Source: Haloarcula amylolytica JCM 13557 (GTDB lineage Archaea > Halobacteriota > Halobacteria > Halobacteriales > Haloarculaceae). From it: a stretch of DNA of 64,000 nt. Location: contig NZ_AOLW01000024.1 in assembly GCF_000336615.1 (NCBI RefSeq), forward strand, positions 214,611 through 278,610, given 5' to 3'. The notes beneath the pieces were generated by a model. The model ran no database searches, was not told where the DNA came from, and worked only from the letters and a program-made list of their open reading frames with translations. Both the position numbers and the translations under genes were made by a program. Of this stretch, positions 19,501 through 27,266 are shown one piece after another; within the stretch, counting starts at the first letter, position 1; each line of letters starts with the position of its first letter.

Positions 19501-19986
19501 GTCGACGACAGGATGCCCGGCGAGACCGTGAACACGACCGCCGGGTCGTCCGTGGAGGCGTCCGCAACGGTCCGAAACCTCGACGAACTGGCCTACGCCG
19601 AGGTCATCCGGAACGGCACGACCGTCTCGAACGTCACGCTCGACGGGACGAACGACACTATGAGCACTGACGTGGACATCGACGGGAACGCCTGGGTCGC
19701 CTTCCGCGTCGTCGACGAGGACGGCGACCGAGCGCTGACCAGCCCGGTCTGGATTTCGACCGACCAGCAGGCCGAATCCGGGACTGACGGCAACGGCGAA
19801 TCCGGCGGCACTACGGGGACTGCGACGCCGGCGGACACCGAGGGCGAGTCAGCGACCACGGCGGCGGATGACACTGCAACCGCGGAGTCGGAGACGACCG
19901 CCGCGTCCGGACCCGGGTTCACCGCCGTCGTCACGCTGCTCGCACTCGTCGGCGCAGCGCTGCTCGCAACGCGACGGAGGACCTGA
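16531..19986 (+). CDS. Giant cell-surface PHP-domain (CehA/McbA-type) metallohydrolase with PGF-CTERM anchor
   Basis: The product is about 1,150 residues. It begins with a Sec-type signal peptide, then a glutamine-amidotransferase-like domain (GVDVLIDGSHQGSTFTKFAN; VVIIPVPQTAYSEAEQDAI) at about 75-340, a beta-rich region, two carboxypeptidase-regulatory-like modules (about 600-680 and 690-770), and a PHP metal domain at about 780-980 with GIDPHAHSSVSFDGK, FISDHN, RSEEITTG and QINHPGD. The C-terminus has a Thr/Glu/Ser-rich stalk followed by GPGF, a hydrophobic helix and RRRT, the PGF-CTERM signal cleaved by archaeosortase ArtA. Substrate is unknown; CehA-type members cleave carbamates or phosphoesters. 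A GTG lies at 16528, immediately before the ATG used. Confidence 0.85.
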   Translation: MDRNHIRPVLLSVLLVLSVVSTGFLGSAAAAPSEQNELATANSQTATQTASAGGATCQLDGSCPVPDDSVDLNNSGAGVDVLIDGSHQGSTFTKFANRLSERGYDVDTKRSTTGGLTSWNSSAASGLSDYDVVIIPVPQTAYSEAEQDAIDEYVRNGGSLFVVGDWTSPLQGHAGKLNDITDPYGLHFNGESDKWLRNVQDPTNKTVEDYEWRVILHNTGRHPIMNNVDTVEYDGVSLNVTDTENGTQAPLLYGDSDTYEYTYSTTEKEYPRGERIVGAAATWDIGDNGRVVAFGSQKSLTTYLTDEWQAEHQQTDTRPFLFRTVKWLASSGHVERPDRPVAVTGERIKGGETPANETIVLKNSEVAAAIGTETNGPFGTLPGGIYDANAYGLTTDQIGVAEFAFNNFGTWPVYESFERQNATGPDGAAVVTATGHVSTNPNVSVTTTYTLPANSSHIWINTTMENGGDQRLPVNDSERLQSGAALSSEGQSTWLPGSGRLEETRSPPVSADTLDQPWAALTGDRVSYGVWGGNGSFTSYTGATTWIDPWLEHRLDPGETRSAEFALFVGEDGSSSATSEYYNQQQGTETGTVTGSIESTDNESVSQATVTASKGDRAFTYTVGSETGTYELELPAGEYTLTADASGFAASEPKSVTVSGGETATADFDSLEGPAPVNVTATIDDEGEVSPADARITVLDDGTAVETVYTQTTPAGTASFQLPPGNYTLVFNHGTGYIAEPVEKNISVTPGEKVSVNATFTEELDPSERNWVGIDPHAHSSVSFDGKTPIDNFVAIQKSAGVDAVFISDHNAIGGWGSMESQAAERDIMFIRSEEITTGDLGHFNPYPMHGEEMVDSDGTLVEFIEESRSRHNATVFQINHPGDRFVSLDSAPGQHEEYLPMVDAIEAYNGPYGESDTASVQGLFTLWNEGYEITATGVSDDHCSQCFPAKYGTARTRAYVEGPVTPEKWAQSVKDGHTYATYGPSVEFTVDDRMPGETVNTTAGSSVEASATVRNLDELAYAEVIRNGTTVSNVTLDGTNDTMSTDVDIDGNAWVAFRVVDEDGDRALTSPVWISTDQQAESGTDGNGESGGTTGTATPADTEGESATTAADDTATAESETTAASGPGFTAVVTLLALVGAALLATRRRT

Positions 19987-19989
19987 GCC

Positions 19990-20718
19990 ATGACAGACGC
20001 CAGCCAGCGACGGAGTCGGCGTGGGTTCCTCGGAACCCTCGCGCTGGCTGCGGCGACCAGCGCAGGCTGTAGCAGCCTCGGCGGCACGCAGAACAGCCAG
20101 TCGGACGACATCGGAGCCAGCGGCTCGACGGCAACGCCCGAGACGGGTGAAACGCCCGCGAGGGGAGACGATGGGGCACATCACGACGAGGCGCACGGCC
20201 ACACGCACACAGACGGCGGTCACGACCACGGCGAGGGACACAGCCACGACAGCGAACACGCAGGTGGCGACGACGAAGCCGGCGGTGCTGCCGACACCGA
20301 GCTAGCCGCGTTCGAGTCCAACCTGCGGAAGTGGTTCGTCGACATCGACTCGCTCGCCGTCGAAGACAGCCGCGTCAGGCTGACGTACGTCACGAAGAGC
20401 ACGCGCGGCCACGAACTCGCGGCCGGCATCGAGACGGTCGTCGTCTCGTTCATTCAGGCGTACACGGACGACTGGGGGGTCGAGGGCCTCGACGCGGAGG
20501 TGATCGAACCGTCCGGCGACGTGATGGGCTACTGGCGAACCGAATCGCGGTGGGTCGAACCGGTCGTCGAGGGCCACGAGACGCGGACCGCACTCCTCGA
20601 ACGGACGCTCGACACGTACCACGGCCGCCTCACTCGCGATCACGACCACGCTGGAACCGACCACAGCGGGAACGAAAGCAGTCACCAGCACAACGGGACA
20701 GAACACGCGGACCACTGA
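19990..20718 (+). CDS. His-rich Tat lipoprotein, possible metal-binding partner
   Basis: The 242-residue protein starts only 3 bases behind the PHP surface protein, so the two are surely co-transcribed. It has a Tat lipoprotein signal (SRRGFLGTLALAAATSAGC), a His/Asp/Gly-rich tract at about residues 55-95 (HHDEAHGHTHTDGGHDHGEGH), a globular domain at about 98-215 with conserved-looking Trp/Glu residues (DDWGVEGL, YWRTESRWVEP) and a second His-rich tail (DHDHAGTDHSGN..). The tails resemble zinc-scavenging or zinc-sensing loops. A role in supplying metal to the neighbouring PHP hydrolase is a reasonable inference; no family name can be assigned with certainty. Confidence 0.8.
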   Translation: MTDASQRRSRRGFLGTLALAAATSAGCSSLGGTQNSQSDDIGASGSTATPETGETPARGDDGAHHDEAHGHTHTDGGHDHGEGHSHDSEHAGGDDEAGGAADTELAAFESNLRKWFVDIDSLAVEDSRVRLTYVTKSTRGHELAAGIETVVVSFIQAYTDDWGVEGLDAEVIEPSGDVMGYWRTESRWVEPVVEGHETRTALLERTLDTYHGRLTRDHDHAGTDHSGNESSHQHNGTEHADH

Positions 20719-20802
20719 CGGCAGCAGTGTCATCACTGCCGTCACTGTCGTTCTGGTAGCGAGAAGATGGGACGCTCAGGTCAGAAAAGCGCTCTATCGT
20801 CG

Positions 20803-20997
20803 TCAGACCTTCAGCAACGACAGCAGGCTGACGCCGACGTCGAAGTACTCGATGAGGCGATAGCCGACGAGGATTCCGAGGATACCCATGACACCAGCGA
20901 GGTTCGGTGGGGCCGGAATCGGAACGTCAAGCAGTCCGAACACGACGCCGGTTGCGACGCCAGTCATCGTCGCGACGATAACGAGTGAGAGATTCAT
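20803..20997 (-). CDS. XapX domain small membrane protein
   Basis: This 64-residue protein has two hydrophobic helices separated by PIPAPPNLAGVMGILGI, the signature of the XapX (DUF1427) family, and ends in a third weakly hydrophobic segment. The function of XapX proteins is unknown. It is oriented against the upstream lipoprotein gene and has no partner gene. Confidence 0.85.
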   Translation of the reverse strand: MNLSLVIVATMTGVATGVVFGLLDVPIPAPPNLAGVMGILGILVGYRLIEYFDVGVSLLSLLKV

Positions 20998-21441
20998 CGG
21001 TCAGTCACCACTGTCACGCAGCGAGGACCCACGCAGTCGCGTGTCGGAACGGCCCGAGAGCGACCAGTGGGTGTGTTTGATGTGTGTGTCATTGGTGGCG
21101 TAGAGAACGGGTTCGAGCGGTAAGTATGCTCCTCATCGAGCCAGCAGTGGTGAATAGTAGCACACACCAATCCCGGACAGTGTTGCAAGGCCGAGAAGGA
21201 CGCTCGGATATCTGAATTAGCGTCTTTTGTATTTTTATCTCCAGATATCCACAGTATCTCAGGCTGATATGGCTGCATATACGATAGATAATAATAGAAG
21301 TCGGCTAGATAGGAAGAAGAGGTGTATTATGTAACCATATAGTGCATAGGCAGAATAGAATAAGCAATAGACACAGATTGAGCGGCGCTGGTAGGCCGAA
21401 CACTGGCGACGACAACCAGAATAGCCTCCGGGAGGCTGGCG
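20998..21441. other. Non-coding stretch, 444 bp, AT-rich in its second half
   Basis: Short frames here give Cys/His/Arg-rich peptides unlike local proteins, so I call no gene. From about 21215 to 21400 the composition is much more AT-rich than the genome. A perfect 7-bp palindrome (21423-21437) lies at the right end. Confidence 0.5.
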
Positions 21442-21448
21442 TTTATAA
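21423..21448 (+). promoter_or_regulatory. Palindrome plus TATA box of the MDR oxidoreductase
   Basis: AGCCTCC (21423-21429) and GGAGGCT (21431-21437) form a perfect inverted repeat that abuts the TATA box TTTATAAG (21442-21448 region). The box is 27 bases before ATG 21472, which therefore is the best start. The palindrome covers the BRE position, where a repressor could block TFB. Confidence 0.5.
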
Positions 21449-21471
21449 GCGAGCCACGGGAAGTGATGACG

Positions 21472-22512
21472 ATGCAAGCCGTTCAGTTCGACAGTCACGG
21501 CGATCGTGATGTGCTCGAGTATGGCGAGTTTCCCGACCCCGAACCGGGCCGCGACGAGGTCGTCATCGACGTGAAGGCGGCCGCGCTGAACCACCTCGAC
21601 ATCTGGACCCGGCGCGGGCTCCCCGGCATCGACCTGGAGATGCCACACATCCCGGGCAGTGACGCCGCAGGCGTCGTCGACGAGGTCGGCGACGGCGTCA
21701 CGCGGTTCGAACCGGGCGACCGCGTCGCCGTCCTCGCCGGCAAGAGCGGTGGTGGCGACGAGTTCACGCGGAAGGGCGACCCGACGCTCGCGCCTGATTT
21801 CCACATCATCGGCGAGCACGTCCGGGGTGTCCACAGCGAGTACGCCGCCGTGCCAGCGGAGAATCTCACGCCAGTCCCGGAGGGCGTCGACTGGGAGACG
21901 GCCGCCGCATCGCCGCTGGTGTTCCAGACCGCCTGGCGGATGCTCCGTGACCGCGGTGACCTGAAGGCCGGCGAGTCCGTTCTCGTTCTCGGTGCCTCCG
22001 GCGGCGTGGGCCACGCGGCCGTCCAGATAGCCGACCACGCCGGCGCCGAGGTGTTCGCCACCGCCAGCAGCCAGGAAAAGCTCGACTACGCCGAAGAACT
22101 GGGCGCGGACCACACCATCAACTACGAGGAGGCGGACTTCGCGAGCGAGATTCGGGACCTGACCGACGGCCGCGGCGTCGACATGGTCGTCGACCACATC
22201 GGCGCACAGACATGGCAGGACTCGCTCAAAAGCCTCGTCAAAGGCGGCCGGGTCGTCACCTGCGGCGCGACTACCGGCGGCAACCCGGAGACGGACATCA
22301 ACCGCATCTTCTGGAACCAGTTGCAGGTCATCGGCTCGACGATGGCCACCCCGGGGCAGGCCGACGAAGTGCTTGACCTGGTCTGGGAAGGGGAGCTGGA
22401 GCCGCGAGTCCGCGAGACCCTGCCGATGAGCGAGATCGCCCGGGCACACGAGATAATCGAGGACCGCGAAGGCTTCGGGAAAGTCGTGGTCGTTCCCGAC
22501 AGCGAACTGTAG
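21472..22512 (+). CDS. Zinc-less medium-chain dehydrogenase/quinone oxidoreductase-like
   Basis: The 346-residue protein is an MDR-superfamily NADPH oxidoreductase. The N-terminal GroES-like domain has ALNHLDIWTRRGLPG and PHIPGSDAAGVVDEVG; the Rossmann domain has VLVLGASGGVGHAAVQIA (about residue 170) and GADHTINYEEADF. The structural-zinc Cys loop of alcohol dehydrogenases is absent, which points to the quinone oxidoreductase branch. Starts at 21463, 21466 and 21472 are possible; the TATA spacing favours 21472. Substrate unknown. The gene has no co-directional neighbour. Confidence 0.9.
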   Translation: MQAVQFDSHGDRDVLEYGEFPDPEPGRDEVVIDVKAAALNHLDIWTRRGLPGIDLEMPHIPGSDAAGVVDEVGDGVTRFEPGDRVAVLAGKSGGGDEFTRKGDPTLAPDFHIIGEHVRGVHSEYAAVPAENLTPVPEGVDWETAAASPLVFQTAWRMLRDRGDLKAGESVLVLGASGGVGHAAVQIADHAGAEVFATASSQEKLDYAEELGADHTINYEEADFASEIRDLTDGRGVDMVVDHIGAQTWQDSLKSLVKGGRVVTCGATTGGNPETDINRIFWNQLQVIGSTMATPGQADEVLDLVWEGELEPRVRETLPMSEIARAHEIIEDREGFGKVVVVPDSEL

Positions 22513-22534
22513 GACCGCCCCCACATTTTTGTCG

Positions 22535-23746
22535 TTACTCCGCCCCGAAGCGGGCCGTTGCAAAGTCCTCGAAGGGAGCAGAGTACTGCATCAGCATCGT
22601 CCCGAGAATACTCATCACGAGCACGTAGGCGACGGTAAAGGAGTAGACGGCGTTGGCTAGCTCGGACGACAGCGACGTGCCTGCGCCGGTCAGTGCGACG
22701 GCGGCGATGATCAGAGAGAACTCGCCGCGAGTGACCATGCCGAGGCCGACGCGCATCGACCGACGGGGATCGAGGTCGTACGCGCGGCCGCCCAGATAGC
22801 CCGACAGGATTTTCGTCGGCGTCGTGACGACGACAGCGGCGACGACCAGCCCCGCGACGCCGGCGAACAGCCGGGGGTCGGTCTCCACGCCGATCCAGAA
22901 GAAAAACACCGCTGCAAACGTGTCGCGGACGGGCTCCAGCAGGTTCTCTAGTTTGTGCGTGTGAGTGGTCGAGGCGAAGGCCATCCCGACGAAGAACGCG
23001 GCGACGGCTTCGCTGACGCCGATAGCGAGGGCGATGCCGGAAATGAGGACCGTGATGCCGACGGCTCGTATCACTGTGAACTCGTTCGAGTTCGTCTCTA
23101 AGGCCCGCTCGAACCACGGCGTCCCGTAGCGGGCCAGGAGCAGGAGCGCGACGATGAACGAAAGCGCGATGCCGACGGAGGTCGCGGCGGCCCCTACGTC
23201 GGACCCGCCAGCGACGAGCGCGGCGGCTATCGTGAGATACACCGCGATGACCAGGTCCTCGAACACGAGCGTCCCGAGCAACGGGTCCGCCTCGTCGTTG
23301 GCGATCCAGCCGAGGTCGATGAGCGACTTCGTGATGATGGCCGACGAGGAGATGTAGACGATGCCGGCGATCAGGAAGGCCGCGAGCGGGTCCCGGAACA
23401 GCGCGAACCCGAGCAGGAGACCGACACCGAAGTTGATGCCGAGGTCGATGGTCCCCGCTCTGGTGATGCGCTCCCACCGATCCAGCAGCCGGTCGAGATT
23501 GAACTCAAGCCCGAGGAAAAACAGCAGGAAGACGATACCCAGCTCCGCGCCGAGTTCGATAAACTCGGAGGACTCGACGACTGGGAGGCCGTAGCCGGCG
23601 ACGGAGAGCTGGCCCGCGACCGACGGCGACAGCACCATCCCGATGATAATGTACAACGGGATCACCGACTTGTTCAGCCGCACGGCGACGAGCGTGGCGG
23701 CCGCGACGGCGGCGAACAACACACCGATACCGAGCAGGTCAGCCAT
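22535..23746 (-). CDS. CPA2-family cation:proton antiporter (Kef-type)
   Basis: This 403-residue integral membrane protein has about 12 hydrophobic segments and the CPA2 landmarks FFLGLEFNLDRLL near residue 80, GIVYISSSAIITKSL near 130, FEDLVIAVYL near 155 and VTRGEFSLII near 340. It probably exchanges K+ or Na+ for protons. It lies 38 bases behind a gene for a soluble TrkA-C protein on the same strand, a standard pairing in which the TrkA-C subunit gates the antiporter. It lacks the cytoplasmic RCK domains of full KefB/C, which fits a separate regulatory subunit. Confidence 0.93.
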   Translation of the reverse strand: MADLLGIGVLFAAVAAATLVAVRLNKSVIPLYIIIGMVLSPSVAGQLSVAGYGLPVVESSEFIELGAELGIVFLLFFLGLEFNLDRLLDRWERITRAGTIDLGINFGVGLLLGFALFRDPLAAFLIAGIVYISSSAIITKSLIDLGWIANDEADPLLGTLVFEDLVIAVYLTIAAALVAGGSDVGAAATSVGIALSFIVALLLLARYGTPWFERALETNSNEFTVIRAVGITVLISGIALAIGVSEAVAAFFVGMAFASTTHTHKLENLLEPVRDTFAAVFFFWIGVETDPRLFAGVAGLVVAAVVVTTPTKILSGYLGGRAYDLDPRRSMRVGLGMVTRGEFSLIIAAVALTGAGTSLSSELANAVYSFTVAYVLVMSILGTMLMQYSAPFEDFATARFGAE

Positions 23747-23784
23747 GGCGATGGACCCCCAACGAGCCGGTTGTCGGCATCTGT

Positions 23785-24273
23785 CTACAGCTCTCCAGCC
23801 AGGAGCTTCTCGAATCGCTCACAGTTGTCGCGTTCGCCGATGACGACGATCGTGTCGCCGGCCTCGATCTCGGCGGTGGACGTGGAGCCGGCAATGACGT
23901 CGTCGTCGCGCTGTATCGCGACAACAGTGACACCGGTCCGCTGGCCGATGTCGACGCTCTCCGGAGTCTCCCCGACTAGCGGCGAGTCTTCTTCGACTGC
24001 GTACCACTCAAGCAGTGTCCCCTCCGACAGCATCGTCTCGACGTGGTCGGATTCGACCGGCTGAAAGTACGCGCCTTCGAGTATCGTGCCGACCATCCGC
24101 GCCATCCGGTCGGAGAGTTCGAACAGTTTCTCCGAGTCAGCGTTCTCGTTCTCTCTCAGGAACAGTTCACGGGTGCCCGTGTTGTGGGTCACGACGACCA
24201 GTTGCTGGCCACCGCCGATGTCCACCTCGTGTTTCTTCCCCACACCAGGCAGGTCGCTCTCGGTCACGTCCAT
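23785..24273 (-). CDS. TrkA-C domain regulatory subunit of the antiporter (KhtT-like)
   Basis: The 162-residue soluble protein has an N-terminal region (KKHEVDIGGGQQLVVVTHNTG) typical of KhtT-type subunits and a C-terminal TrkA-C domain (about residues 85-160: LLEWYAVEEDSPLVGETPES, GVTVVAIQRDDDVIAGST, IEAGDTIVVIGE). TrkA-C domains sense ligands such as nucleotides and gate potassium transport. It precedes the antiporter gene in one operon. I use the ATG at 24273 because the residues encoded upstream of it are basic and not protein-like. Confidence 0.87.
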   Translation of the reverse strand: MDVTESDLPGVGKKHEVDIGGGQQLVVVTHNTGTRELFLRENENADSEKLFELSDRMARMVGTILEGAYFQPVESDHVETMLSEGTLLEWYAVEEDSPLVGETPESVDIGQRTGVTVVAIQRDDDVIAGSTSTAEIEAGDTIVVIGERDNCERFEKLLAGEL

Positions 24274-24405
24274 GGCCCGAGATTGCGGTCGAGCGTGTAT
24301 AAGACACGGTGCCCGGTGTCCTGAACGGACGGTCGCCGGTAGCCGAGCGAAGGGGGACCCAAAGGTATTAGTGGGTTCCTGCCAACGTTCAGGCAAGCCA
24401 ACTTT

Positions 24406-24433
24406 CGCTAAAACAAGTTAGGTTGTTTTAGCG
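24406..24433 (+). promoter_or_regulatory. B12-cluster operator copy A (cbiX)
   Basis: CGCTAAAACAA and TTGTTTTAGCG form a perfect 11-bp inverted repeat with a 6-nt spacer. It is 13 bases before the cbiX ATG and contains the likely TATA element. The same ACAA-N6-TTGT core appears in four other places of the cobalamin cluster (31217, 33424, 41083, 45811). Confidence 0.8.
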
Positions 24434-24446
24434 TTGGGAGCTACCA

Positions 24447-25220
24447 ATGCCACACGACACACTCCTGCTCATCGGTCGGGACACGTCACGCGCTACGCCC
24501 TACGAGACACACGCTCGCCGTCTGCGCGAGCGCGGGGTAGCCACCGACGTGACGGTCCTGACCTACGACCACGAACCCCGTCGGGAGTTACGCGACGAAC
24601 TGGTAGCCATCGATGCGGACCGCGTGTTCGCGCTTCCGATGACCGTCGCTCACGACCACACGACAGTCACGGACGTTCCGGCGGCACTCGACGAGGTTGA
24701 CGCCGAGACGCATTACTGTGAACCGGTTGGGCGAAGCCCGCTGCTGACCGAAGCGCTCCGGGACCGCGCCGCTACTGCGGTACCGGAAGCTGCCGACTCC
24801 TCCGTCGCACTCGTCGCCTTCGGCTCCAGCGGCAAGCCGTATCAGCGGCAGGTGACGGAGTACCACGCCGAGCGCCTGCGCGAGCGCTCGGCCTTCGGCG
24901 AGGTCGAACCGTGCTATCTGCTGCAAAACCCCGCCGTCGAATGTGTCAGGTACAACCTCACCCACGACCACGCCGTCGCCGTGCCGCTCTTTCTCGCGCC
25001 GAGCGACGCGACCGAGGCGCAGATCCCCGCTAAACTCGACCTCAACCGGGGCGGGCTCGCCTACACTGACACGCTGGACGACCACCCGCTCGTCACCGAA
25101 GCCGTCGCAACCGCCGTCGAGACGGCACGGACGATGGCCGACACGCGCACACCACGGACGTTCGAGGCGACGCTGGCCGCGACAAACCGGCCGATGGCGA
25201 CCGACGGCGAGGGCGATTAG
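24447..25220 (+). CDS. cbiX: CbiX-family sirohydrochlorin cobaltochelatase
   Basis: The 257-residue protein has two tandem CbiX/SirB-like halves: TLLLIGRDTSR at the start and VALVAFGSSGKPYQRQV at about residue 115, each beginning a Rossmann-like unit, with VFALPMTVAHDHTTV and VAVPLFLAPSDATE as the matching metal-side loops. CbiX inserts cobalt into sirohydrochlorin, the first committed step of early-insertion cobalamin synthesis. The usual GHGSR is changed to GRDTSR, so the N-terminal half has lost the familiar His. A perfect palindromic operator lies in front. A second CbiX-type protein is encoded at 36900-38123. Confidence 0.87.
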   Translation: MPHDTLLLIGRDTSRATPYETHARRLRERGVATDVTVLTYDHEPRRELRDELVAIDADRVFALPMTVAHDHTTVTDVPAALDEVDAETHYCEPVGRSPLLTEALRDRAATAVPEAADSSVALVAFGSSGKPYQRQVTEYHAERLRERSAFGEVEPCYLLQNPAVECVRYNLTHDHAVAVPLFLAPSDATEAQIPAKLDLNRGGLAYTDTLDDHPLVTEAVATAVETARTMADTRTPRTFEATLAATNRPMATDGEGD

Positions 25221-25297
25221 GGCTGTCGCGGCGGCAGTGCCGAGCTCCCGTCGACGAGAGGAAGCGATTTGTACCCACGGTACATTCTGGCACGTAG

Positions 25298-25765
25298 ATG
25301 GTTCGCCGACGAGTAGCGCAGACGCGAGACCAGGTCAAAGAGAAGCTAGTGGCCGCGCTGATAGAAGACCACTCTCCGCAGGAGGTCGCGATGAGCTTCA
25401 GCGTCGGCGTGTTTCTCACCGCGCTACCGACGCTTGGCACTGGGTTCATCGCCTTTCTCGTCCTCGCGTACCTGTTCAGACAGCTCAGCAAGGTCGCGCT
25501 GTTTGCCTCGGTGCTGATACTCAATCCGCCAGTCAAGTGGGGCGTGTACGCGTCGAGCTTCTGGCTCGGCAACCGGATTCTGGGGCCGATACCCGGGCTG
25601 TCATTCGACGGTGTGTCGATGTCGATGGGCGGCGACGTGCTGGTCCGACTGTGGACGGGGAACATCATCCTGGCCGTCGTGTTCGCTGCTATCGGGTACG
25701 TGCTGGCGTTCCGTCTGATAAACGAATACAGGCGGCGGCAGCAAGAGCCCGCCGCAGTTAGCTGA
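25298..25765 (+). CDS. DUF2062 membrane protein
   Basis: This 155-residue protein shows the DUF2062 layout: a basic N-terminal helix, HSPQEVAMSFSVGVFLTALP, then three membrane segments with LILNPPVKWGVYASSFWLG. The family is often found near glycan or metal genes but has no agreed function. It converges on cbiE with 15 bases between the stop codons, so it is not part of the cobalamin operon. Confidence 0.85.
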   Translation: MVRRRVAQTRDQVKEKLVAALIEDHSPQEVAMSFSVGVFLTALPTLGTGFIAFLVLAYLFRQLSKVALFASVLILNPPVKWGVYASSFWLGNRILGPIPGLSFDGVSMSMGGDVLVRLWTGNIILAVVFAAIGYVLAFRLINEYRRRQQEPAAVS

Positions 25766-25780
25766 CCGCAGTAAAACAGC

Positions 25781-26542
25781 TCAGTCTCGCCGCACGACGA
25801 ACACCGACAGGTCCGAGAACCGCGTGTCGTCCCTGCCGTCACCGCCAGCATCTTTGGCAAGGTCGCCGAGCGTCGTCGCGGTCCTGTCCTCGTCGTCGTG
25901 GGTTAGTCGCTCGTAGACCAGCGCCGGCAGCTCGGGGTCGCCGCCAGCGTCCAGCAGTTCGGCCGCGATGTCTTCGGGCATCAGGTCGAACGGGCGCGGC
26001 AACACGAGCAGGTGTCGGTCGCCCACGTCGCTCCGAAGCCGGTCGAGGTCGGCGGAGAGGTCGCCGCTCTTGTGCAGCGTGACAAACGTCGTGTCCTCCA
26101 TCGGCGTCCGGGCGCGACTGGCAGCGATCTGGAGCGAGGAGATGCCCGGCACGATACGAACCGGCCGGTCGACGGCCCGCTGGACCTTCCCGACGAACTG
26201 GTAGCCCGAGTGGTTCGGATCACCCATCGCCACCGCAGTCCCGCGCTCGCCGTCGGCCACGCGTTCGGCGAAGGTCTCCAGCGTGTCGAGTTCGTCCCGG
26301 TAGCCGCAGGTCAGCAGGTCCGCGTCGGTCCGGTCGGCGACGAAGTCGACCACCGTCTCGAAGCCGACGACCACGTCGGCCTCGCGAATCGCCTGCTCGC
26401 CACGCGGCGTCAGGAAATCGAGGTTCCCCGGGCCGATGCCGACGGCGTGGACCGGCCGGTCGGCGTCGGGGTCCTCGGGCGCGCTCGCCGCGATGGCCGC
26501 CGGGTCCGGTCCGCTATCGAGGTCGTAGTTGTCGTCAGTCAT
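25781..26542 (-). CDS. cbiE: Cobalt-precorrin-7 (C5)-methyltransferase
   Basis: The 253-residue SAM-dependent tetrapyrrole methylase methylates C5 late in corrin ring synthesis, paired with the decarboxylase CbiT at 45165. The acidic N-terminal 28 residues precede the methylase motif HAVGIGPGNLDFLTPRG; AMGDPNHSGYQFVGKV and VRIVPGISSLQIAASR are the SAM and substrate loops. ATG 26542 overlaps the 3' end of cbiC by 8 bases, consistent with coupled translation in the cobN-cbiC-cbiE operon. The frame is open to 26581, but the extra residues lie inside cbiC. Confidence 0.9.
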   Translation of the reverse strand: MTDDNYDLDSGPDPAAIAASAPEDPDADRPVHAVGIGPGNLDFLTPRGEQAIREADVVVGFETVVDFVADRTDADLLTCGYRDELDTLETFAERVADGERGTAVAMGDPNHSGYQFVGKVQRAVDRPVRIVPGISSLQIAASRARTPMEDTTFVTLHKSGDLSADLDRLRSDVGDRHLLVLPRPFDLMPEDIAAELLDAGGDPELPALVYERLTHDDEDRTATTLGDLAKDAGGDGRDDTRFSDLSVFVVRRD

Positions 26543-27266
26543 CGAGTGAGACCGTCCCTTCGCGCACGTCCGATGCCACATGCACCAGTTCGTTCGTCAG
26601 CCCGGCGGCCAGCCCGCTCCCGCCGCGGCGGCCGACGTTCGTAATGGTCGGAACGCCGTGCTCGGCGGCGACCTTCCGGAGCCGTTCCCGGCTCTCGGCG
26701 GCCTTGACGAAGCCGACCGGCGTGGCGACGACGACCGCCGGGCGCGTGCCGTCCTCGATGCAGTCCGCCAGCGCGAGCGCGGCGGTCGGCGCGTTCCCGA
26801 CGACGGCAATCGCCCCGTCGTAGACGCCCTGCTTGTCGAGTTCGAGCACCGACGCGGCCGTCCGGGTCATTCCGGTTTCGGCGGCCAGCTCCGCGCCGTT
26901 GCCGATGGCCTTCTTGACCGGGCAGTCGTGCCCGCGGCCGGTGATACCGGCCTTGACCATCGTGATGTCGGTGACGATGGGCTGTTCGTCGAGGACGGCC
27001 CGCGCTCCCGCGCTGACCGGTTCGTCGTCGTCCGCACCAGTGAACCGCATCAGATACTGGAACTCGGGGTCGCCGGTCGCGTGGACGGACTTCTGGCGAA
27101 TCCGGTCGGCCAGCGTCTCGTCCGGCACGAGTTCGCGCACGCGGTCCATCGACGTCTCCGCGATGTCCATCGCGTTCGAGGTGGTCGCGCCGAGGTCGGC
27201 GTACTCCTCGAAGTCGTCGTCGCTGTTCGTCTCGTCGTCTGTCGCGTCGTCTGTGTTAGTCGTCAT
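26535..27266 (-). CDS. cbiC: Cobalt-precorrin-8X methylmutase
   Basis: CbiC moves the methyl group from C11 to C12 to make hydrogenobyrinic/cobyrinic acid. The 243-residue protein has an acidic N-terminal tail of about 28 residues and then the family motifs: RIRQKSVHATGDPEFQYLM with the catalytic His, DITMVKAGITGRG, AVVGNAPTAALALADCI, VVATPVGFVKAAESRERL and the final GRRGGSGLAAGLTNELVH. It overlaps cobN upstream by 11 bases and cbiE downstream by 8, so the three form a tight operon. Confidence 0.96.
   Translation of the reverse strand: MTTNTDDATDDETNSDDDFEEYADLGATTSNAMDIAETSMDRVRELVPDETLADRIRQKSVHATGDPEFQYLMRFTGADDDEPVSAGARAVLDEQPIVTDITMVKAGITGRGHDCPVKKAIGNGAELAAETGMTRTAASVLELDKQGVYDGAIAVVGNAPTAALALADCIEDGTRPAVVVATPVGFVKAAESRERLRKVAAEHGVPTITNVGRRGGSGLAAGLTNELVHVASDVREGTVSLDD

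Noticed and set aside
20994..21278. 94-codon minus-strand frame upstream of the MDR gene
   Set aside because: Rich in His, Cys, Pro and Arg, with no acidic bias; overlaps the XapX start region.
21259..22563. 434-codon minus-strand frame over the MDR oxidoreductase
   Set aside because: Shadow frame; the plus-strand gene has strong MDR motifs and a TATA box.
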